DNA of 64,000 bases. It comes from Roseovarius sp. TE539. Its GTDB lineage: Bacteria > Pseudomonadota > Alphaproteobacteria > Rhodobacterales > Rhodobacteraceae. The stretch lies in assembly GCF_003298505.1 (NCBI RefSeq), contig NZ_QNGB01000014.1, positions 18,594-82,593 on the forward strand, in the 5' to 3' direction. Below the pieces are notes generated by a model. The model was not told the origin of the DNA and did no database searches. It saw only the letters and a list, made by a program, of their open reading frames with translations. Position numbers and translations under genes: made by a program. Within the stretch, counting starts at the first letter, position 1, and every line of letters begins with the position of its first letter. Below are positions 18,941 through 27,586 of this stretch, in pieces.

Positions 18941-19441
18941 TCATCGCGGCGCCTGCGCCGGCGCCTCGGCCAGCAGCGCCTCCAGGTCCAGCGGGTCGTT
19001 GACCATGGCGAGATTTCCATCGGCGTCGCGCGGCCAGTCGGCCTGCGCGCGGTCACGGTAGAGTTCCACGCCGTTGCCGTCCGGATCGGAAATGTAGATG
19101 GCTTCGCTCACGCCGTGGTCGGCGGCCCCTTCCACAGGTATGCCGGCATCGACCACGCGGCGCAGTGCATCCGCAAGTTGAGCGCGGTCGGGATAAAGGA
19201 AAGCAGTGTGAAACAAGCCGGTATGGCCCTCGGGAGGTGGTGTGCCGTTCAGGGATTCCCACGTGTTGAGGCCGATATGGTGATGATAATCCCCGGCCGC
19301 CAGGAATGCCGCCCGGGTGCCGAATTTCTGTTGCAGTGCGAACCCCAGAACGCCGGAATAGAAAGCGATGGCACGGTCGAGATCGGCCACCTTCAGGTGA
19401 ACATGGCCGATGCGGGTCGCAGGATGGACAGGGGTGGTCAT
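18941..19441 (-). CDS. VOC-family (glyoxalase/dioxygenase fold) protein
   Basis: This 166-residue protein has RIGHVHLKVADLDRAIAFYSGVLGFALQ at the N-terminus, HHHIGLNTWES in the centre and IYISDPDGNGVELYRDR near the end. His13/15, the central His and the Glu of VELYRD make up the expected metal site of a vicinal oxygen chelate enzyme. The length and the DPDGNGVELY ending resemble CatE-like extradiol dioxygenase relatives. The substrate is unknown. The start is ATG 19439-19441. It is the first gene of a small minus-strand run with the sulfotransferase. Confidence 0.85.
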   Translation of the reverse strand: MTTPVHPATRIGHVHLKVADLDRAIAFYSGVLGFALQQKFGTRAAFLAAGDYHHHIGLNTWESLNGTPPPEGHTGLFHTAFLYPDRAQLADALRRVVDAGIPVEGAADHGVSEAIYISDPDGNGVELYRDRAQADWPRDADGNLAMVNDPLDLEALLAEAPAQAPR

Positions 19442-19542
19442 GGCGCCGCCTTTGCAAGTGTTTCACGCCACGATAGGCGAACATTTATTTTCCGCGCAAT
19501 TGCGAACATTTCACAGGGCTTCGTGCGCTGGCGCACTGAAAC

Positions 19543-20124
19543 TCAGTAGGGGTCCGCTGGCCCACGATCCCGCGAGAGGCTGGACGCCCGGTGCGAGATC
19601 AGGCTTTCGATGGCGTCGGCGAGGTGGATCTCGGCGATGTTGTGATCACCCCGTTCAGTGCGCAGGCGGTGTGCTTCGATCATCACGTCCGCATGGGTGC
19701 AGCCCGTCGGCGGCTCGAATCTGTAGCAGGCAAGCTCGATCAGCAGTCCGAGGGGATCGCGAAAATAGATCGAATCCATGAAGCCGCGATCCTTGGGCCC
19801 GGAATGTGGGATACCGCGCTCATCGAGGCGTTCGACCGTTTGACTGAACGTTGCGTGGCTCACGGCGAAGGCAAGGTGATGCACGCAGCCCGGATCGGCC
19901 GGGGTGCTGCGGTGTACGCGGCTGCGGGTTTCGTCGGTGAATATGGTGATCAGACGTCCGTCACCCGGATCGAAATAGAGATGCCCCTCGTCCGGGTTGT
20001 CGAGATTGGGCTGTTCGAAAACGAACGGCATGCCGAGCACCCCTTCCCAGAAGTCGATGGACGTCTGGCGTCCGGCTCCGGTCAGCGTCACGTGATGTAG
20101 GCCCTGGCTTTGCAGTTTGCGCAT
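19543..20124 (-). CDS. VOC-family protein, ring-cleavage dioxygenase-like
   Basis: This 193-residue protein starts MRKLQSQGLHHVTLTGAGRQTSIDFWEGVLGMPFVFEQ, with HHVT as the first metal-ligand motif, followed by HLYFDPGDGRLITIFTDE, CVHHLAFAVSHATF and DSIYFRDPLGLLIELACYRF, where the histidine and the final glutamate are the other ligands. It resembles ring-cleaving dioxygenase homologues used on aromatic or quinone substrates, but could equally be a non-enzymatic VOC protein. The ATG at 20122-20124 has GGGGGG seven bases upstream. A separate promoter is likely, as 101 bases separate it from the next VOC gene. Confidence 0.82.
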   Translation of the reverse strand: MRKLQSQGLHHVTLTGAGRQTSIDFWEGVLGMPFVFEQPNLDNPDEGHLYFDPGDGRLITIFTDETRSRVHRSTPADPGCVHHLAFAVSHATFSQTVERLDERGIPHSGPKDRGFMDSIYFRDPLGLLIELACYRFEPPTGCTHADVMIEAHRLRTERGDHNIAEIHLADAIESLISHRASSLSRDRGPADPY

Positions 20125-20370
20125 GGAATCCCCCCTTGATTTCGGGCGATTATGGAAAGGATGGCATTCCATGCGCAAGGCTTGCGCTTGGGCGGGCACG
20201 GGTTTGCGGTGCCGCGTGATACGCCCGTCCCTTCAGGGATGACCGGATTGCACGGTAGCGAATCGTTGCCATCGCGGGGTCGGGGCGGCATTCTGTCCTT
20301 TCAACAACCAAGACGTTTTACAGTGTCTCATTTCGGTCCTTCGAACGGGCTCAATGACGGGGGTAACACC

Positions 20371-21219
20371 GTGTTCAATCCAACGGCGGTCACAGCGGCC
20401 GCGTTCGGCGATCACCTGGCCGAAACCTACCTTGAATATTTCTCAGGCCGCGTCCGCGAGCATGCCGCTTACCTCAAGGGGGCCGCACGTCTGGGGCTGG
20501 AACGGCAAAGCAATTCCGACGCGCTTTACCACAATGCCGAACACACGATGATGGTGACGCTGGTCGGACAGCAAATTCTGCGCGGACGGCTTCTTTCGGA
20601 GGCTTTGCAACCCGAAGACTGGCTGCATTACATCCTCGCGTTGCTGGTTCACGATATAGGCTACACCCGCGGTGCCTGCCCCGGCGACACGCCGGACAGC
20701 CTCGTGATCGACGCCGACGGAAACACCGTCACGCCGCCGCGCGGGGCGTCGGACGCATGGCTGACGCCGTGGCATGTGGACCGCGGCATGATATACGTGC
20801 GCCACCGCTTCGGCCCTTCGGCGACCGTGGACGAAGAGCGGATCGCGCGCGCTGTCGATTACACCCGCTTTCCGGTGCCCGATGATCCGGCATATCACGA
20901 AACCCGAAGCGAGGCCGCGCTGGTGCGCGCGGCCGACCTGATTGGGCAGATGGCTGATCCTTTTTATCATCGCAAGATAAACGCGCTCTTTCACGAATTC
21001 ACCGAGACCGGTGCCGCGGAGAAGTTGGGCTACGAGAACCCTATGGACCTGATGGAACGCTATCCCGATTTCTTCTGGTCGCAGGTCCAGCCTTTGATCC
21101 AGCCGGCACTCGGGCACCTGGAGCAGACGATGGAAGGCAAGCAATGGGTGGCACAGCTCTACAACCAGGTTTTCCAGGTTGAACGGCGCACTTCCATCCT
21201 CGGGCCGTTCGCGGGCTGA
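20371..21219 (+). CDS. HD-domain metal-dependent phosphohydrolase
   Basis: About 282 residues with the HD superfamily metal site: DALYHNAEHTMMVTLVGQ (His54, His58) and ALLVHDIGYTRGACPGD (His94, Asp95), with YTRFPVPDDPAYHETRSEAALVRAADLIGQMAD downstream supplying later ligands. HD enzymes hydrolyse phosphomonoesters, nucleotides or cyclic dinucleotides; the substrate here cannot be told. The frame is open from 20152, but I prefer the GTG at 20371, preceded by GGGGGT, because the residues before it are not conserved; GTG 20323 is an alternative. Confidence 0.75.
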   Translation: MFNPTAVTAAAFGDHLAETYLEYFSGRVREHAAYLKGAARLGLERQSNSDALYHNAEHTMMVTLVGQQILRGRLLSEALQPEDWLHYILALLVHDIGYTRGACPGDTPDSLVIDADGNTVTPPRGASDAWLTPWHVDRGMIYVRHRFGPSATVDEERIARAVDYTRFPVPDDPAYHETRSEAALVRAADLIGQMADPFYHRKINALFHEFTETGAAEKLGYENPMDLMERYPDFFWSQVQPLIQPALGHLEQTMEGKQWVAQLYNQVFQVERRTSILGPFAG

Positions 21220-21301
21220 GGCCGCCAGGTGCGTGTTGCCTGCATCGGTCGCGTTTGCGATGCTGAGCGGATCAGTCAACCACGCAAGGGGCTTGCGGAG
21301 G

Positions 21302-22348
21302 TCATGCTCCGGCGCCGACCATGCCCAGGATATCGTAGGTGCGGCGGAGGATCGGCGCGGCGATGGCACGGGCGCGCGCGGCTCCGGCCGACAGGGTGCG
21401 GTCGATCTCGTCGGGATCTTCCATCAGGCGCCCCATCTCCGCCGAGATGGGGGCGATCCTGTCCACCGCCAGATCGGCGAGCCGCGGCTTGAATACGGAA
21501 AACGATTGTCCGCCCGCCTCGGCCATGACCTGATCGAGGCTCATGTCGGCCAATGCGGCGTAGATGTTGACCAGATTGCGGGCCTCCGGGCGCTCGGCCA
21601 ACCCGTCGGCGTCGAGTGGTAGCGGCTCGGGGTCGGTCTTGGCCTTGCGGATCTTTTTCGCGATCGTATCGGCATCATCCGTCAGGTTGATGCGGCTCAT
21701 GTCCGACGGATCGGACTTGGACATCTTCTTCGTGCCGTCGCGCAGGTTCATCACCCGGGTCGCGGTGCCTTCGATAACCGGTTCCGTGACAGGGAAGAAT
21801 TCGACCCCGTAGTCGTGGTTGAACTTGCGGGCGATTTCCTGGGTCAGTTCCAGGTGCTGTTTCTGATCCTCGCCCACGGGCACATGGGTCGCATGGTAGA
21901 CAAGGATGTCCGCCGCCATCAGCGCGGGATACCCGAACAACCCCAGGCTCGCTTGCTCGGCGTTCTTGCCGGCCTTGTCCTTGAACTGCGTCATGCGCTT
22001 CATCCAGCCCATCCGCGCCACGCAGTTGAAGACCCATGCCATCTGCGTGTGTTCGGCCACCTGACTCTGATTGAAAAGTATGGATTTATCGGGGTCGAGG
22101 CCGGAGGCGATGAACCCGGCTGCCAGTTCCCGGGTGGCATGGCGCAGCTCCGCAGGATCCTGCCACACAGTGATGGCATGCAGGTCGACCATGCAATAGA
22201 TCGACTCGACACCCGCGTCCTGCGTTTCGGCAAACCGCTTCAGGGCGCCGAGGTAATTCCCGAGATGCAGGTCGCCCGAGGGCTGTATGCCCGAAAAGAC
22301 CCTAGGTGCGAATTTGGCGCCGCCGGCACCTGTGCCCGCCTCGGTCAT
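21302..22348 (-). CDS. trpS: Tryptophanyl-tRNA synthetase
   Basis: This 348-residue class I aminoacyl-tRNA synthetase charges tRNA-Trp. [21 protein letters not shown] (about 16-36) contains the HIGH-type HLGN motif, and [14 protein letters not shown] is the KMSKS loop. [38 protein letters not shown] is the conserved tryptophan-pocket and dimer region. The ATG at 22346-22348 matches known N-termini. It is divergent from the rhomboid-like gene, with 72 bases between their starts. Confidence 0.97.
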   Translation of the reverse strand: MTEAGTGAGGAKFAPRVFSGIQPSGDLHLGNYLGALKRFAETQDAGVESIYCMVDLHAITVWQDPAELRHATRELAAGFIASGLDPDKSILFNQSQVAEHTQMAWVFNCVARMGWMKRMTQFKDKAGKNAEQASLGLFGYPALMAADILVYHATHVPVGEDQKQHLELTQEIARKFNHDYGVEFFPVTEPVIEGTATRVMNLRDGTKKMSKSDPSDMSRINLTDDADTIAKKIRKAKTDPEPLPLDADGLAERPEARNLVNIYAALADMSLDQVMAEAGGQSFSVFKPRLADLAVDRIAPISAEMGRLMEDPDEIDRTLSAGAARARAIAAPILRRTYDILGMVGAGA

Positions 22349-22420
22349 TTTGTTTCTCCGTCTGGAATTCCGTGCCTGCCTCGCTTACCCATGGGCCACT
22401 GCCCCGTCAAGGAGAGCCAG

Positions 22421-23110
22421 ATGCAGAACGATCCCCGGCCCCAGAGCCCTGTCAATCCGCTTCCGCCAGTGGTGGCGGCGCTGTTTCTGCTGATCGTCGT
22501 AGTCGAGCTTGCTTTCTCGGCCGGGGCCCGGGGCCTGATCGGCGGGCCCGGCGCCGTCGGCTGGCGACAGCAAGCGATTCAGACCTACGCCTTCAACAGT
22601 GATATCTTCAGCTGGATGATACAGAATGGAATCTATCCCCTCGAGCATGTCATGCGGTTGCTGAGCTTCCCTTTCCTGCATGGTGGTTTCACTCACGCGC
22701 TGTTTTCCGGGGTCTTGTTGCTGGCCCTGGGCAAGTTCGTGGGCGACGTGTTCAGCCAGCTCGCGGTGCTGGCGGTATTCATCCTGTCCGCAATGGCCGG
22801 GGCGGTGGTCTACGGGCTGCTCAATCCGGCACAACCGTGGCTGATGGGCGCTTTTCCGGGGGTCTACGGGCTGATCGGGGCATTCACCTATCTCATGTGG
22901 TTGAAGCTGGGACAGGCCGGTGCGCAGAAGCTGCGCGCCTTCACCCTGATCGGCGTGCTCATGGGCCTGCAACTGACCTTCGGGCTTCTTTTCGGCGCCA
23001 ATACGAATTGGGTCGCCGATGTATCGGGTTTCGTGGCCGGGTTCGCTTTGTCGGTCTTCGTGGCGCCCGGCGGCTGGCGCAACCTGCGCGAACGGATTCG
23101 ACACCGATAG
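22421..23110 (+). CDS. Rhomboid-family membrane protein lacking catalytic residues
   Basis: This 229-residue protein has six or seven hydrophobic helices in rhomboid arrangement. FPFLHGGFTHALFSGVLLLALG (about 83-104) aligns with the H-x4-H-x3-N oxyanion region of GlpG, and GAFPGVYGLIGAF (143-155) with the G-x-S-G active-site loop. In this copy the nucleophile position is Tyr149 (GVYG), the later His of H-x-x-G-x3-G is Asp200 (ADVSGFVAG) and the Asn is Ser96. It is therefore probably a non-proteolytic pseudoprotease, perhaps a membrane-protein chaperone. The ATG at 22421 has AAGGAGA upstream. It converges on murJ. Confidence 0.8.
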   Translation: MQNDPRPQSPVNPLPPVVAALFLLIVVVELAFSAGARGLIGGPGAVGWRQQAIQTYAFNSDIFSWMIQNGIYPLEHVMRLLSFPFLHGGFTHALFSGVLLLALGKFVGDVFSQLAVLAVFILSAMAGAVVYGLLNPAQPWLMGAFPGVYGLIGAFTYLMWLKLGQAGAQKLRAFTLIGVLMGLQLTFGLLFGANTNWVADVSGFVAGFALSVFVAPGGWRNLRERIRHR

Positions 23111-23120
23111 CGCGCCGGCT

Positions 23121-24659
23121 TCAACGGCGCAGCGCTTCGCGGAATTCGTGCATCCGGAACGCCCCCAGAAGGTGTCCGGCGCCGAAGTAGCTGACCAGAC
23201 CAGCGCCCACGAGCACGAGCAGCGCGATCCATCGCAGTCCGGCCAGGGCGAAAAAAGGGGCAAGCGGCAGAACGAGCATCCAAAGAACCACGCCCATCAA
23301 CGCGGCCGCGGCGATGATCCGCCATATCCGGCGCTTCAGCCTGTCGTCGAAGCGTGCCACTTCGCCCATCGGTCGCGCCCCCCGGGCCAGCAGGCCCACC
23401 ATCGCCCAGCCTGCGAGGGTCGTGCCGACGGCGGCGGCGGCCCATCCGATCAGCACCGAAAGACCGACTGCCGCGACCGCGTTCACGATCATCCCGAAGA
23501 CGGCATAGCGGAACGGACTGCGCGTGTCCTCGCGTGCGAAGTAGAGCGGTTGAAGGATCTTCTGCAACACGAAGGCCGGCAGGCCGACACCATAGATTGC
23601 CGCCGCCAGCGCGGTTGCGGCGCTGTCGTCGCTTCCGAAGGCACCGCGTTCGAACAGGACTGAGACCAGCGGCAGCGGCACGATCACCAGCGCGACGGCA
23701 GCCGGCACGGTGAGGGCCAGCGAAATCTCGGTGGCCCGCGACAGCGCCTCGCGTGCGCCGGTATCGTCAGCGGCCTTGAGGCGGCGGGACAGGTCCGGCA
23801 GCAGGACGATCCCGACCGCGATCCCCACCGCACCGAGAGGCAGCTGGTAGAGCCGGTCGGCGGCATAGAGCCAGCTGACCGCGTTGTCATAGTTGGATGC
23901 CACCAGCTGCCCGACCAGAAGATTGACCTGCATGACCCCGCCGGCGAGGGCGGCGGGGATGGCGATACGCACCAGCCTTGCGATCTCTGGGGTCCAGCGC
24001 GGGCGCGAGGGGCGGATGCGAAGACCGGCCCTGTCGGCGGCGATCCAGACCAGCACCAGCTGCGCCACGCCTCCGATCGGGATGGTCCAGACCAGAGCCT
24101 GCGCGACCGCCCCGGTGGTCAGGGCTGCGGCCGTCATGGCGCTGACCAGCAGAACATTGAGAAGCACGGGAGCGGCAGCGGCGGCGGCAAAACGCCCCGC
24201 GGCGTTCAGGGCTCCTGAAAGCAGCGCGGCCAGAGAGATGAAGAGGATGTAGGGAAAGGCGATCCGGCCGAACTCCACCGCCAGGCCGAAGCGTTCGTCC
24301 CCCGCGAAGCCCTCGGCAGTGGCCCAGACCAGCGCCGGCATGAAGATCATCGCAAGCGCCGTGAGGATCAGCAGCACGAAGCCCAGCCCGCCGAAGGCCA
24401 GGCCCGCGAAGCCTTCGGCGTCTTCACCCGCCTCCAGCCGCTTGGAGAACATCGGAACGAAAGCAGCATTGAAAGCGCCTTCGGCGAAGAAACGGCGGAA
24501 CATGTTGGGCAGCCGGAATGCCGCCACGAAAGCGTCCATGACCGGGCCAGGGCCGATGAAATTGGCGATCAGGACGTCGCGGACAAACCCCAGAACCCGG
24601 CTCATCAGAGTCCAGAAGCTGACTGTGAGCACGCCCGTGAGCAGACGGATTGGTTTCAT
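23121..24659 (-). CDS. murJ: Lipid II flippase MurJ
   Basis: This 512-residue polytopic protein has about 13-14 helices of the MOP superfamily. The N-terminus MKPIRLLTGVLTVSFWTLMSRVLGFVRDVLIANFIG and the segment AFRLPNMFRRFFAEGAFNAAFVPMF are diagnostic of MurJ/MviN, which flips lipid II across the inner membrane for peptidoglycan synthesis. QVNLLVGQLVASNYDNAVSWLYAADRLYQLPLGAVGIAVG is the conserved central region. The frame extends 86 codons further upstream, but the ATG at 24657-24659 gives the typical start. Confidence 0.95.
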   Translation of the reverse strand: MKPIRLLTGVLTVSFWTLMSRVLGFVRDVLIANFIGPGPVMDAFVAAFRLPNMFRRFFAEGAFNAAFVPMFSKRLEAGEDAEGFAGLAFGGLGFVLLILTALAMIFMPALVWATAEGFAGDERFGLAVEFGRIAFPYILFISLAALLSGALNAAGRFAAAAAAPVLLNVLLVSAMTAAALTTGAVAQALVWTIPIGGVAQLVLVWIAADRAGLRIRPSRPRWTPEIARLVRIAIPAALAGGVMQVNLLVGQLVASNYDNAVSWLYAADRLYQLPLGAVGIAVGIVLLPDLSRRLKAADDTGAREALSRATEISLALTVPAAVALVIVPLPLVSVLFERGAFGSDDSAATALAAAIYGVGLPAFVLQKILQPLYFAREDTRSPFRYAVFGMIVNAVAAVGLSVLIGWAAAAVGTTLAGWAMVGLLARGARPMGEVARFDDRLKRRIWRIIAAAALMGVVLWMLVLPLAPFFALAGLRWIALLVLVGAGLVSYFGAGHLLGAFRMHEFREALRR

Positions 24660-24997
24660 GGACCGGCCTCGGACAGGGGTGGCTGATCGAGAAGTAGCGG
24701 ATCGCACCGGACGGTGGAAGGGAGAGTTCGGTGATCCTTGCCGGTCCGCGCGAGGGAGGTGCCGCTGAGTGATCTTTTGGCGGTTCGGACAAGAGCACGT
24801 TGCGCCGGATCGGAGCCACCCGCCCGGCGCACCCGCGACGGGCACGCGCCCGTCCGGGTGGGCGCGTGCCCGTCTCCGGACCGTTTCGGATTGAATGCAA
24901 CAACCTTTAAACCGCAAGGATTGCGAAAGGGCGTGACAACCCGGGCGAATCCCGAAACGGTGACGCCGATTGCGGCGCCGGATTGAGGGAGAGGCAT
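24660..24997. other. 338-base divergent intergenic region with a strong hairpin
   Basis: No gene is seen between the divergent starts of murJ and the beta-hydroxyacid dehydrogenase gene. The region contains a perfect 15-base inverted repeat (24837-24874, annotated separately). The sequence from about 24880 to 24960 is AT-richer and is a likely promoter zone for the plus-strand gene, but I cannot point to clear boxes. Confidence 0.5.
24837..24874. repeat. Perfect 15-bp inverted repeat (stable hairpin)
   Basis: GACGGGCACGCGCCC (24837-24851) and GGGCGCGTGCCCGTC (24860-24874) are exact reverse complements with an 8-base loop. No T-run follows on either strand. It lies between two divergent genes, so a terminator role is not expected. 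Confidence 0.75.
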
Positions 24998-25942
24998 ATG
25001 CAGGTTGGTTTCGTAGGGCTGGGAAATGTTGGCGGCAAGCTGTCTGGCAGCCTGCTTCGCAACGATATTGGAATAAGCGTCCATGATCTGGACCCCGAAC
25101 TCGTCAAGACGTTCGTGGCGCGTGGTGCGATACCCGGCACCAGTCCGGCACGAATGATGCGAGATTGCGACGTGGTCATAACGTGTCTGCCAAACCCCGC
25201 GGCAAGCGCGGCGGTGATGGACGAGATGCTGCCCGAGATCGGCCCAGGCAAGATATGGATGGAAATGTCGACCACCGATGAAACCGAGGTCCGGCGGCTT
25301 GGCGCGCTCGTATCGGAGCGTGGCGGCGCGGCTGTGGATTGTCCGGTTTCCGGCGGGTGCCACCGGGCTGATACGGGCAATATCAGCATTTTCGCCGGCT
25401 GTGACAGGGAGGTTTTCGACCGCATTCTCCCGCTTCTTACCGTCATGGGACGGCGGGTTCTGCATACCGGTGAACTCGGCAGTGCCAGCGTCCTGAAAGT
25501 GCTGACCAATTTCCTGGCGACAGCCAATCTGGTGGCCGTGGCCGAGGCGCTTTCGGTTGCGGACTCGGCCGGGATGGATCTCAATGTCGCTTACGAGGCG
25601 ATACGGATATCTTCGGGCAATTCCTTCGTGCACGAGACCGAGAGTCAGGTGATCCTGAACGGGAGCCGTGATATTTCCTTCACGATGGATCTTGTCGCCA
25701 AGGATATCGGCCTGTTTCAGGGCGTCGCGGACCGTGCCGGCGTGCCGCTGGAGCTGAACCCGCTTCTCGTAGACCTTTTCCAGGATGGCATTGCCCGGTA
25801 TGGTCCGCGGGAATGGTCGTCGAACATCATTCGCCGTCTGGAGGATGCGACCGGACGCAGTGTGACAGCACCGGGATTTCCCCCGATCCTGTCCGATGAG
25901 GAGCCCGAAGAGGCGGGTGCTGAGGTTTATCCGCGCCGTTGA
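24998..25942 (+). CDS. Beta-hydroxyacid dehydrogenase (3-hydroxyisobutyrate dehydrogenase-like)
   Basis: This 314-residue protein has the NAD(P)-binding VGFVGLGNVGGKLSGSLLRN at the N-terminus and the family's substrate motif as DCPVSGGCHRADTGNISIFAG. The lysine-bearing helix GSASVLKVLTNFLATANLVAVAEALS holds the catalytic lysine. The family oxidises beta-hydroxy acids such as 3-hydroxyisobutyrate, tartronate semialdehyde or 6-phosphogluconate; which one is used here is unclear. The ATG at 24998 has GGGAGAGG just upstream; the longer frame starts at a TTG at 24983. Confidence 0.85.
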   Translation: MQVGFVGLGNVGGKLSGSLLRNDIGISVHDLDPELVKTFVARGAIPGTSPARMMRDCDVVITCLPNPAASAAVMDEMLPEIGPGKIWMEMSTTDETEVRRLGALVSERGGAAVDCPVSGGCHRADTGNISIFAGCDREVFDRILPLLTVMGRRVLHTGELGSASVLKVLTNFLATANLVAVAEALSVADSAGMDLNVAYEAIRISSGNSFVHETESQVILNGSRDISFTMDLVAKDIGLFQGVADRAGVPLELNPLLVDLFQDGIARYGPREWSSNIIRRLEDATGRSVTAPGFPPILSDEEPEEAGAEVYPRR

Positions 25943-25997
25943 CGGCACGGCGCCAGGGACGCGGATGGCGGACAGGGTGCCGACAGGGAGACAACGA

Positions 25998-26468
25998 ATG
26001 CAGGGTCAGGTGCTGATCACTATCGGCGCATCGGCGCCGAGGCGCGTTTTCGGCGTGGTCACGCTGGTGCTTCTGGGCGGTCTTCTGATCTGGCTGGCAC
26101 TGGCACATCCCCCCGCCGGCCCGGTCTGGCAGGCTTTCCTCGTCCTGACCGGGTTGCTGGCACTTTGGGGGGGCGAACGGATGCGGCGTGCGACGGCGGG
26201 CCGGCTGATCCTGACCGATGAAGGGCTTCATGCCGGGGATGGCAGTGTCATCGCGCCGATCGGGCGGATCCGGTCGCTGGATCGGGGCATGTTCGCGTTC
26301 AAACCCTCGAACGGATTCATCCTGAGGCTCGATCAGGCCGTGCCCGCACGCTGGGAGCCGGGCATGTGGTGGTGTCTGGGCCGGCGAATTGGGGTGGGCG
26401 GCGTCACCTCGCGGGCACAGACGAAGGCAATGGCCGATGCTCTTGGCGCCCTTTTGGCACAACGATGA
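25998..26468 (+). CDS. Small membrane protein, function unknown
   Basis: This 156-residue protein has two hydrophobic helices (about residues 16-34 and 42-58) and then a soluble part, RLILTDEGLHAGDGSVIAPIGRIRSLDRGMFAFKPSNGFILRLDQ, which reads like a small beta-rich PH-like domain. The ATG at 25998 has AGGGAGA upstream. It follows the dehydrogenase gene by 55 bases on the same strand, so the two may share a transcript, but no function is suggested by this. Confidence 0.65.
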   Translation: MQGQVLITIGASAPRRVFGVVTLVLLGGLLIWLALAHPPAGPVWQAFLVLTGLLALWGGERMRRATAGRLILTDEGLHAGDGSVIAPIGRIRSLDRGMFAFKPSNGFILRLDQAVPARWEPGMWWCLGRRIGVGGVTSRAQTKAMADALGALLAQR

Positions 26469-26487
26469 GGTCTGCCGTGATGCGCCC

Positions 26488-27048
26488 TCAGCCGTCGTCG
26501 AAAAGGATCTGCGGCGCAAAGCGGGGACTGGTGACCACCCTCGTGCCAACCGTGATATCGTCGATCCCGACATCGAAGATGGATGGATAGGACGAAACCG
26601 ATTCGATCACGATGACTTCTTCACCGTCATCCATGATGGGCAGTTCCGCGTGGTCGTTCTCGACGTCCGCGTCGCGCAGCGGCGTCATCGCGCCCGATCC
26701 GCGCACCTGTGACCATCCGATGAAGTACTCGTCGTCCTCGGCATCGTACTTGATCACGGATATGCGCAACTGGTTGACACCGTCATCGTTGGTGATCCTG
26801 TCGAACAGTTCCTTGGTGTTGTCGATATAGGTCGGCGTGACGGTGCCCATCTCGCGCGAGATCATGTCGGCGACGGTATAGCTTGCCTTGTCTCTGGCGC
26901 TGTTGTAGCGGTGGACCTCGAAGAACTCGTAGGTCGCGGCCAGCACCCAGATCAGCAATGGCAGCGTGACCACGGCTTCGATCATGATCGAGCCTTCGTC
27001 ATCCTCGCGGAAGCCCCGCAGGCGGTTTATGAAGCGGTTCAGGATCAT
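26488..27048 (-). CDS. TadE/TadF-like pilus assembly protein
   Basis: This 186-residue protein has the TadE-type N-terminus FREDDEGSIMIEAVVTLPLLIWVLAATYEFFEVHRYNSARDKASYTVADMISRE: a short cytoplasmic piece, a Glu-containing hydrophobic helix (about 19-42) and a following amphipathic helix, as in pseudopilins of the Tad (tight adherence) system. The remainder is an acidic periplasmic domain. It is the last of three minus-strand Tad-type genes; its start is one base past the stop of the preceding one. The main Tad machinery genes are not in the window. Confidence 0.8.
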   Translation of the reverse strand: MILNRFINRLRGFREDDEGSIMIEAVVTLPLLIWVLAATYEFFEVHRYNSARDKASYTVADMISREMGTVTPTYIDNTKELFDRITNDDGVNQLRISVIKYDAEDDEYFIGWSQVRGSGAMTPLRDADVENDHAELPIMDDGEEVIVIESVSSYPSIFDVGIDDITVGTRVVTSPRFAPQILFDDG

Positions 27049-27049
27049 G

Positions 27050-27586
27050 TCAGAGCGGCTCCTGCACGAAGGCGGTCATAGACACGATCGCGGCTTGACC
27101 GCTGGAATCGGTGTCGAGTGCCCGTCCCAGCCGCCACGTCGGAAAGAGCGGATCGTATTTCACGCAGGCCCGCAACAGCATCAGCTGGTTCTGCTGGCCC
27201 GGCGTGAACTGGCGGACCGGCTTGGTGGGTTCCTCCTGATCGGTGCAATCCGTGCCATCGGGCAGCCCGCCGAGGCTGCGGATGTCGGTGGGCATCATTT
27301 CAAGCCGCAGGTTCTTGTTGCAATTGGCTATGATCAGGGTCTGGTCGCAGATCGTGGCCTTGATCTCGTCATGCTTGGGGGCGGTCCCCGTACCGAGGCG
27401 GATGTCACGCACGGCGATGTCGAGCCCGCGTTCCAGCATCGTGTGACGCAGGGTGATGAGACTCAGTTCCAGCGACATCCCCAGCAGCGCCAGGTAGACC
27501 GGGAAGATCAGCATGAACTCCATGGCGAAGCTGCCGTCCTCGTCGCCCCAGAGCCTTGAAAACATTTTACGGATGCGCGCGATCAT
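27050..27586 (-). CDS. TadE-like pilus assembly protein
   Basis: This 178-residue protein begins MIARIRKMFSRLWGDEDGSFAMEFMLIFPVYLALLGMSLELSLITLRHTMLERGLDIAVRDIRLG, the TadE motif of a glycine and glutamate at the start of a hydrophobic helix (about 19-43). The periplasmic part has four or more cysteines (for example ATICDQTLIIANC), which could form disulfides. The ATG at 27584-27586 overlaps the tadG-like stop by 4 bases, indicating translational coupling. It is a likely minor pseudopilin of a Tad/Flp system. Confidence 0.82.
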   Translation of the reverse strand: MIARIRKMFSRLWGDEDGSFAMEFMLIFPVYLALLGMSLELSLITLRHTMLERGLDIAVRDIRLGTGTAPKHDEIKATICDQTLIIANCNKNLRLEMMPTDIRSLGGLPDGTDCTDQEEPTKPVRQFTPGQQNQLMLLRACVKYDPLFPTWRLGRALDTDSSGQAAIVSMTAFVQEPL

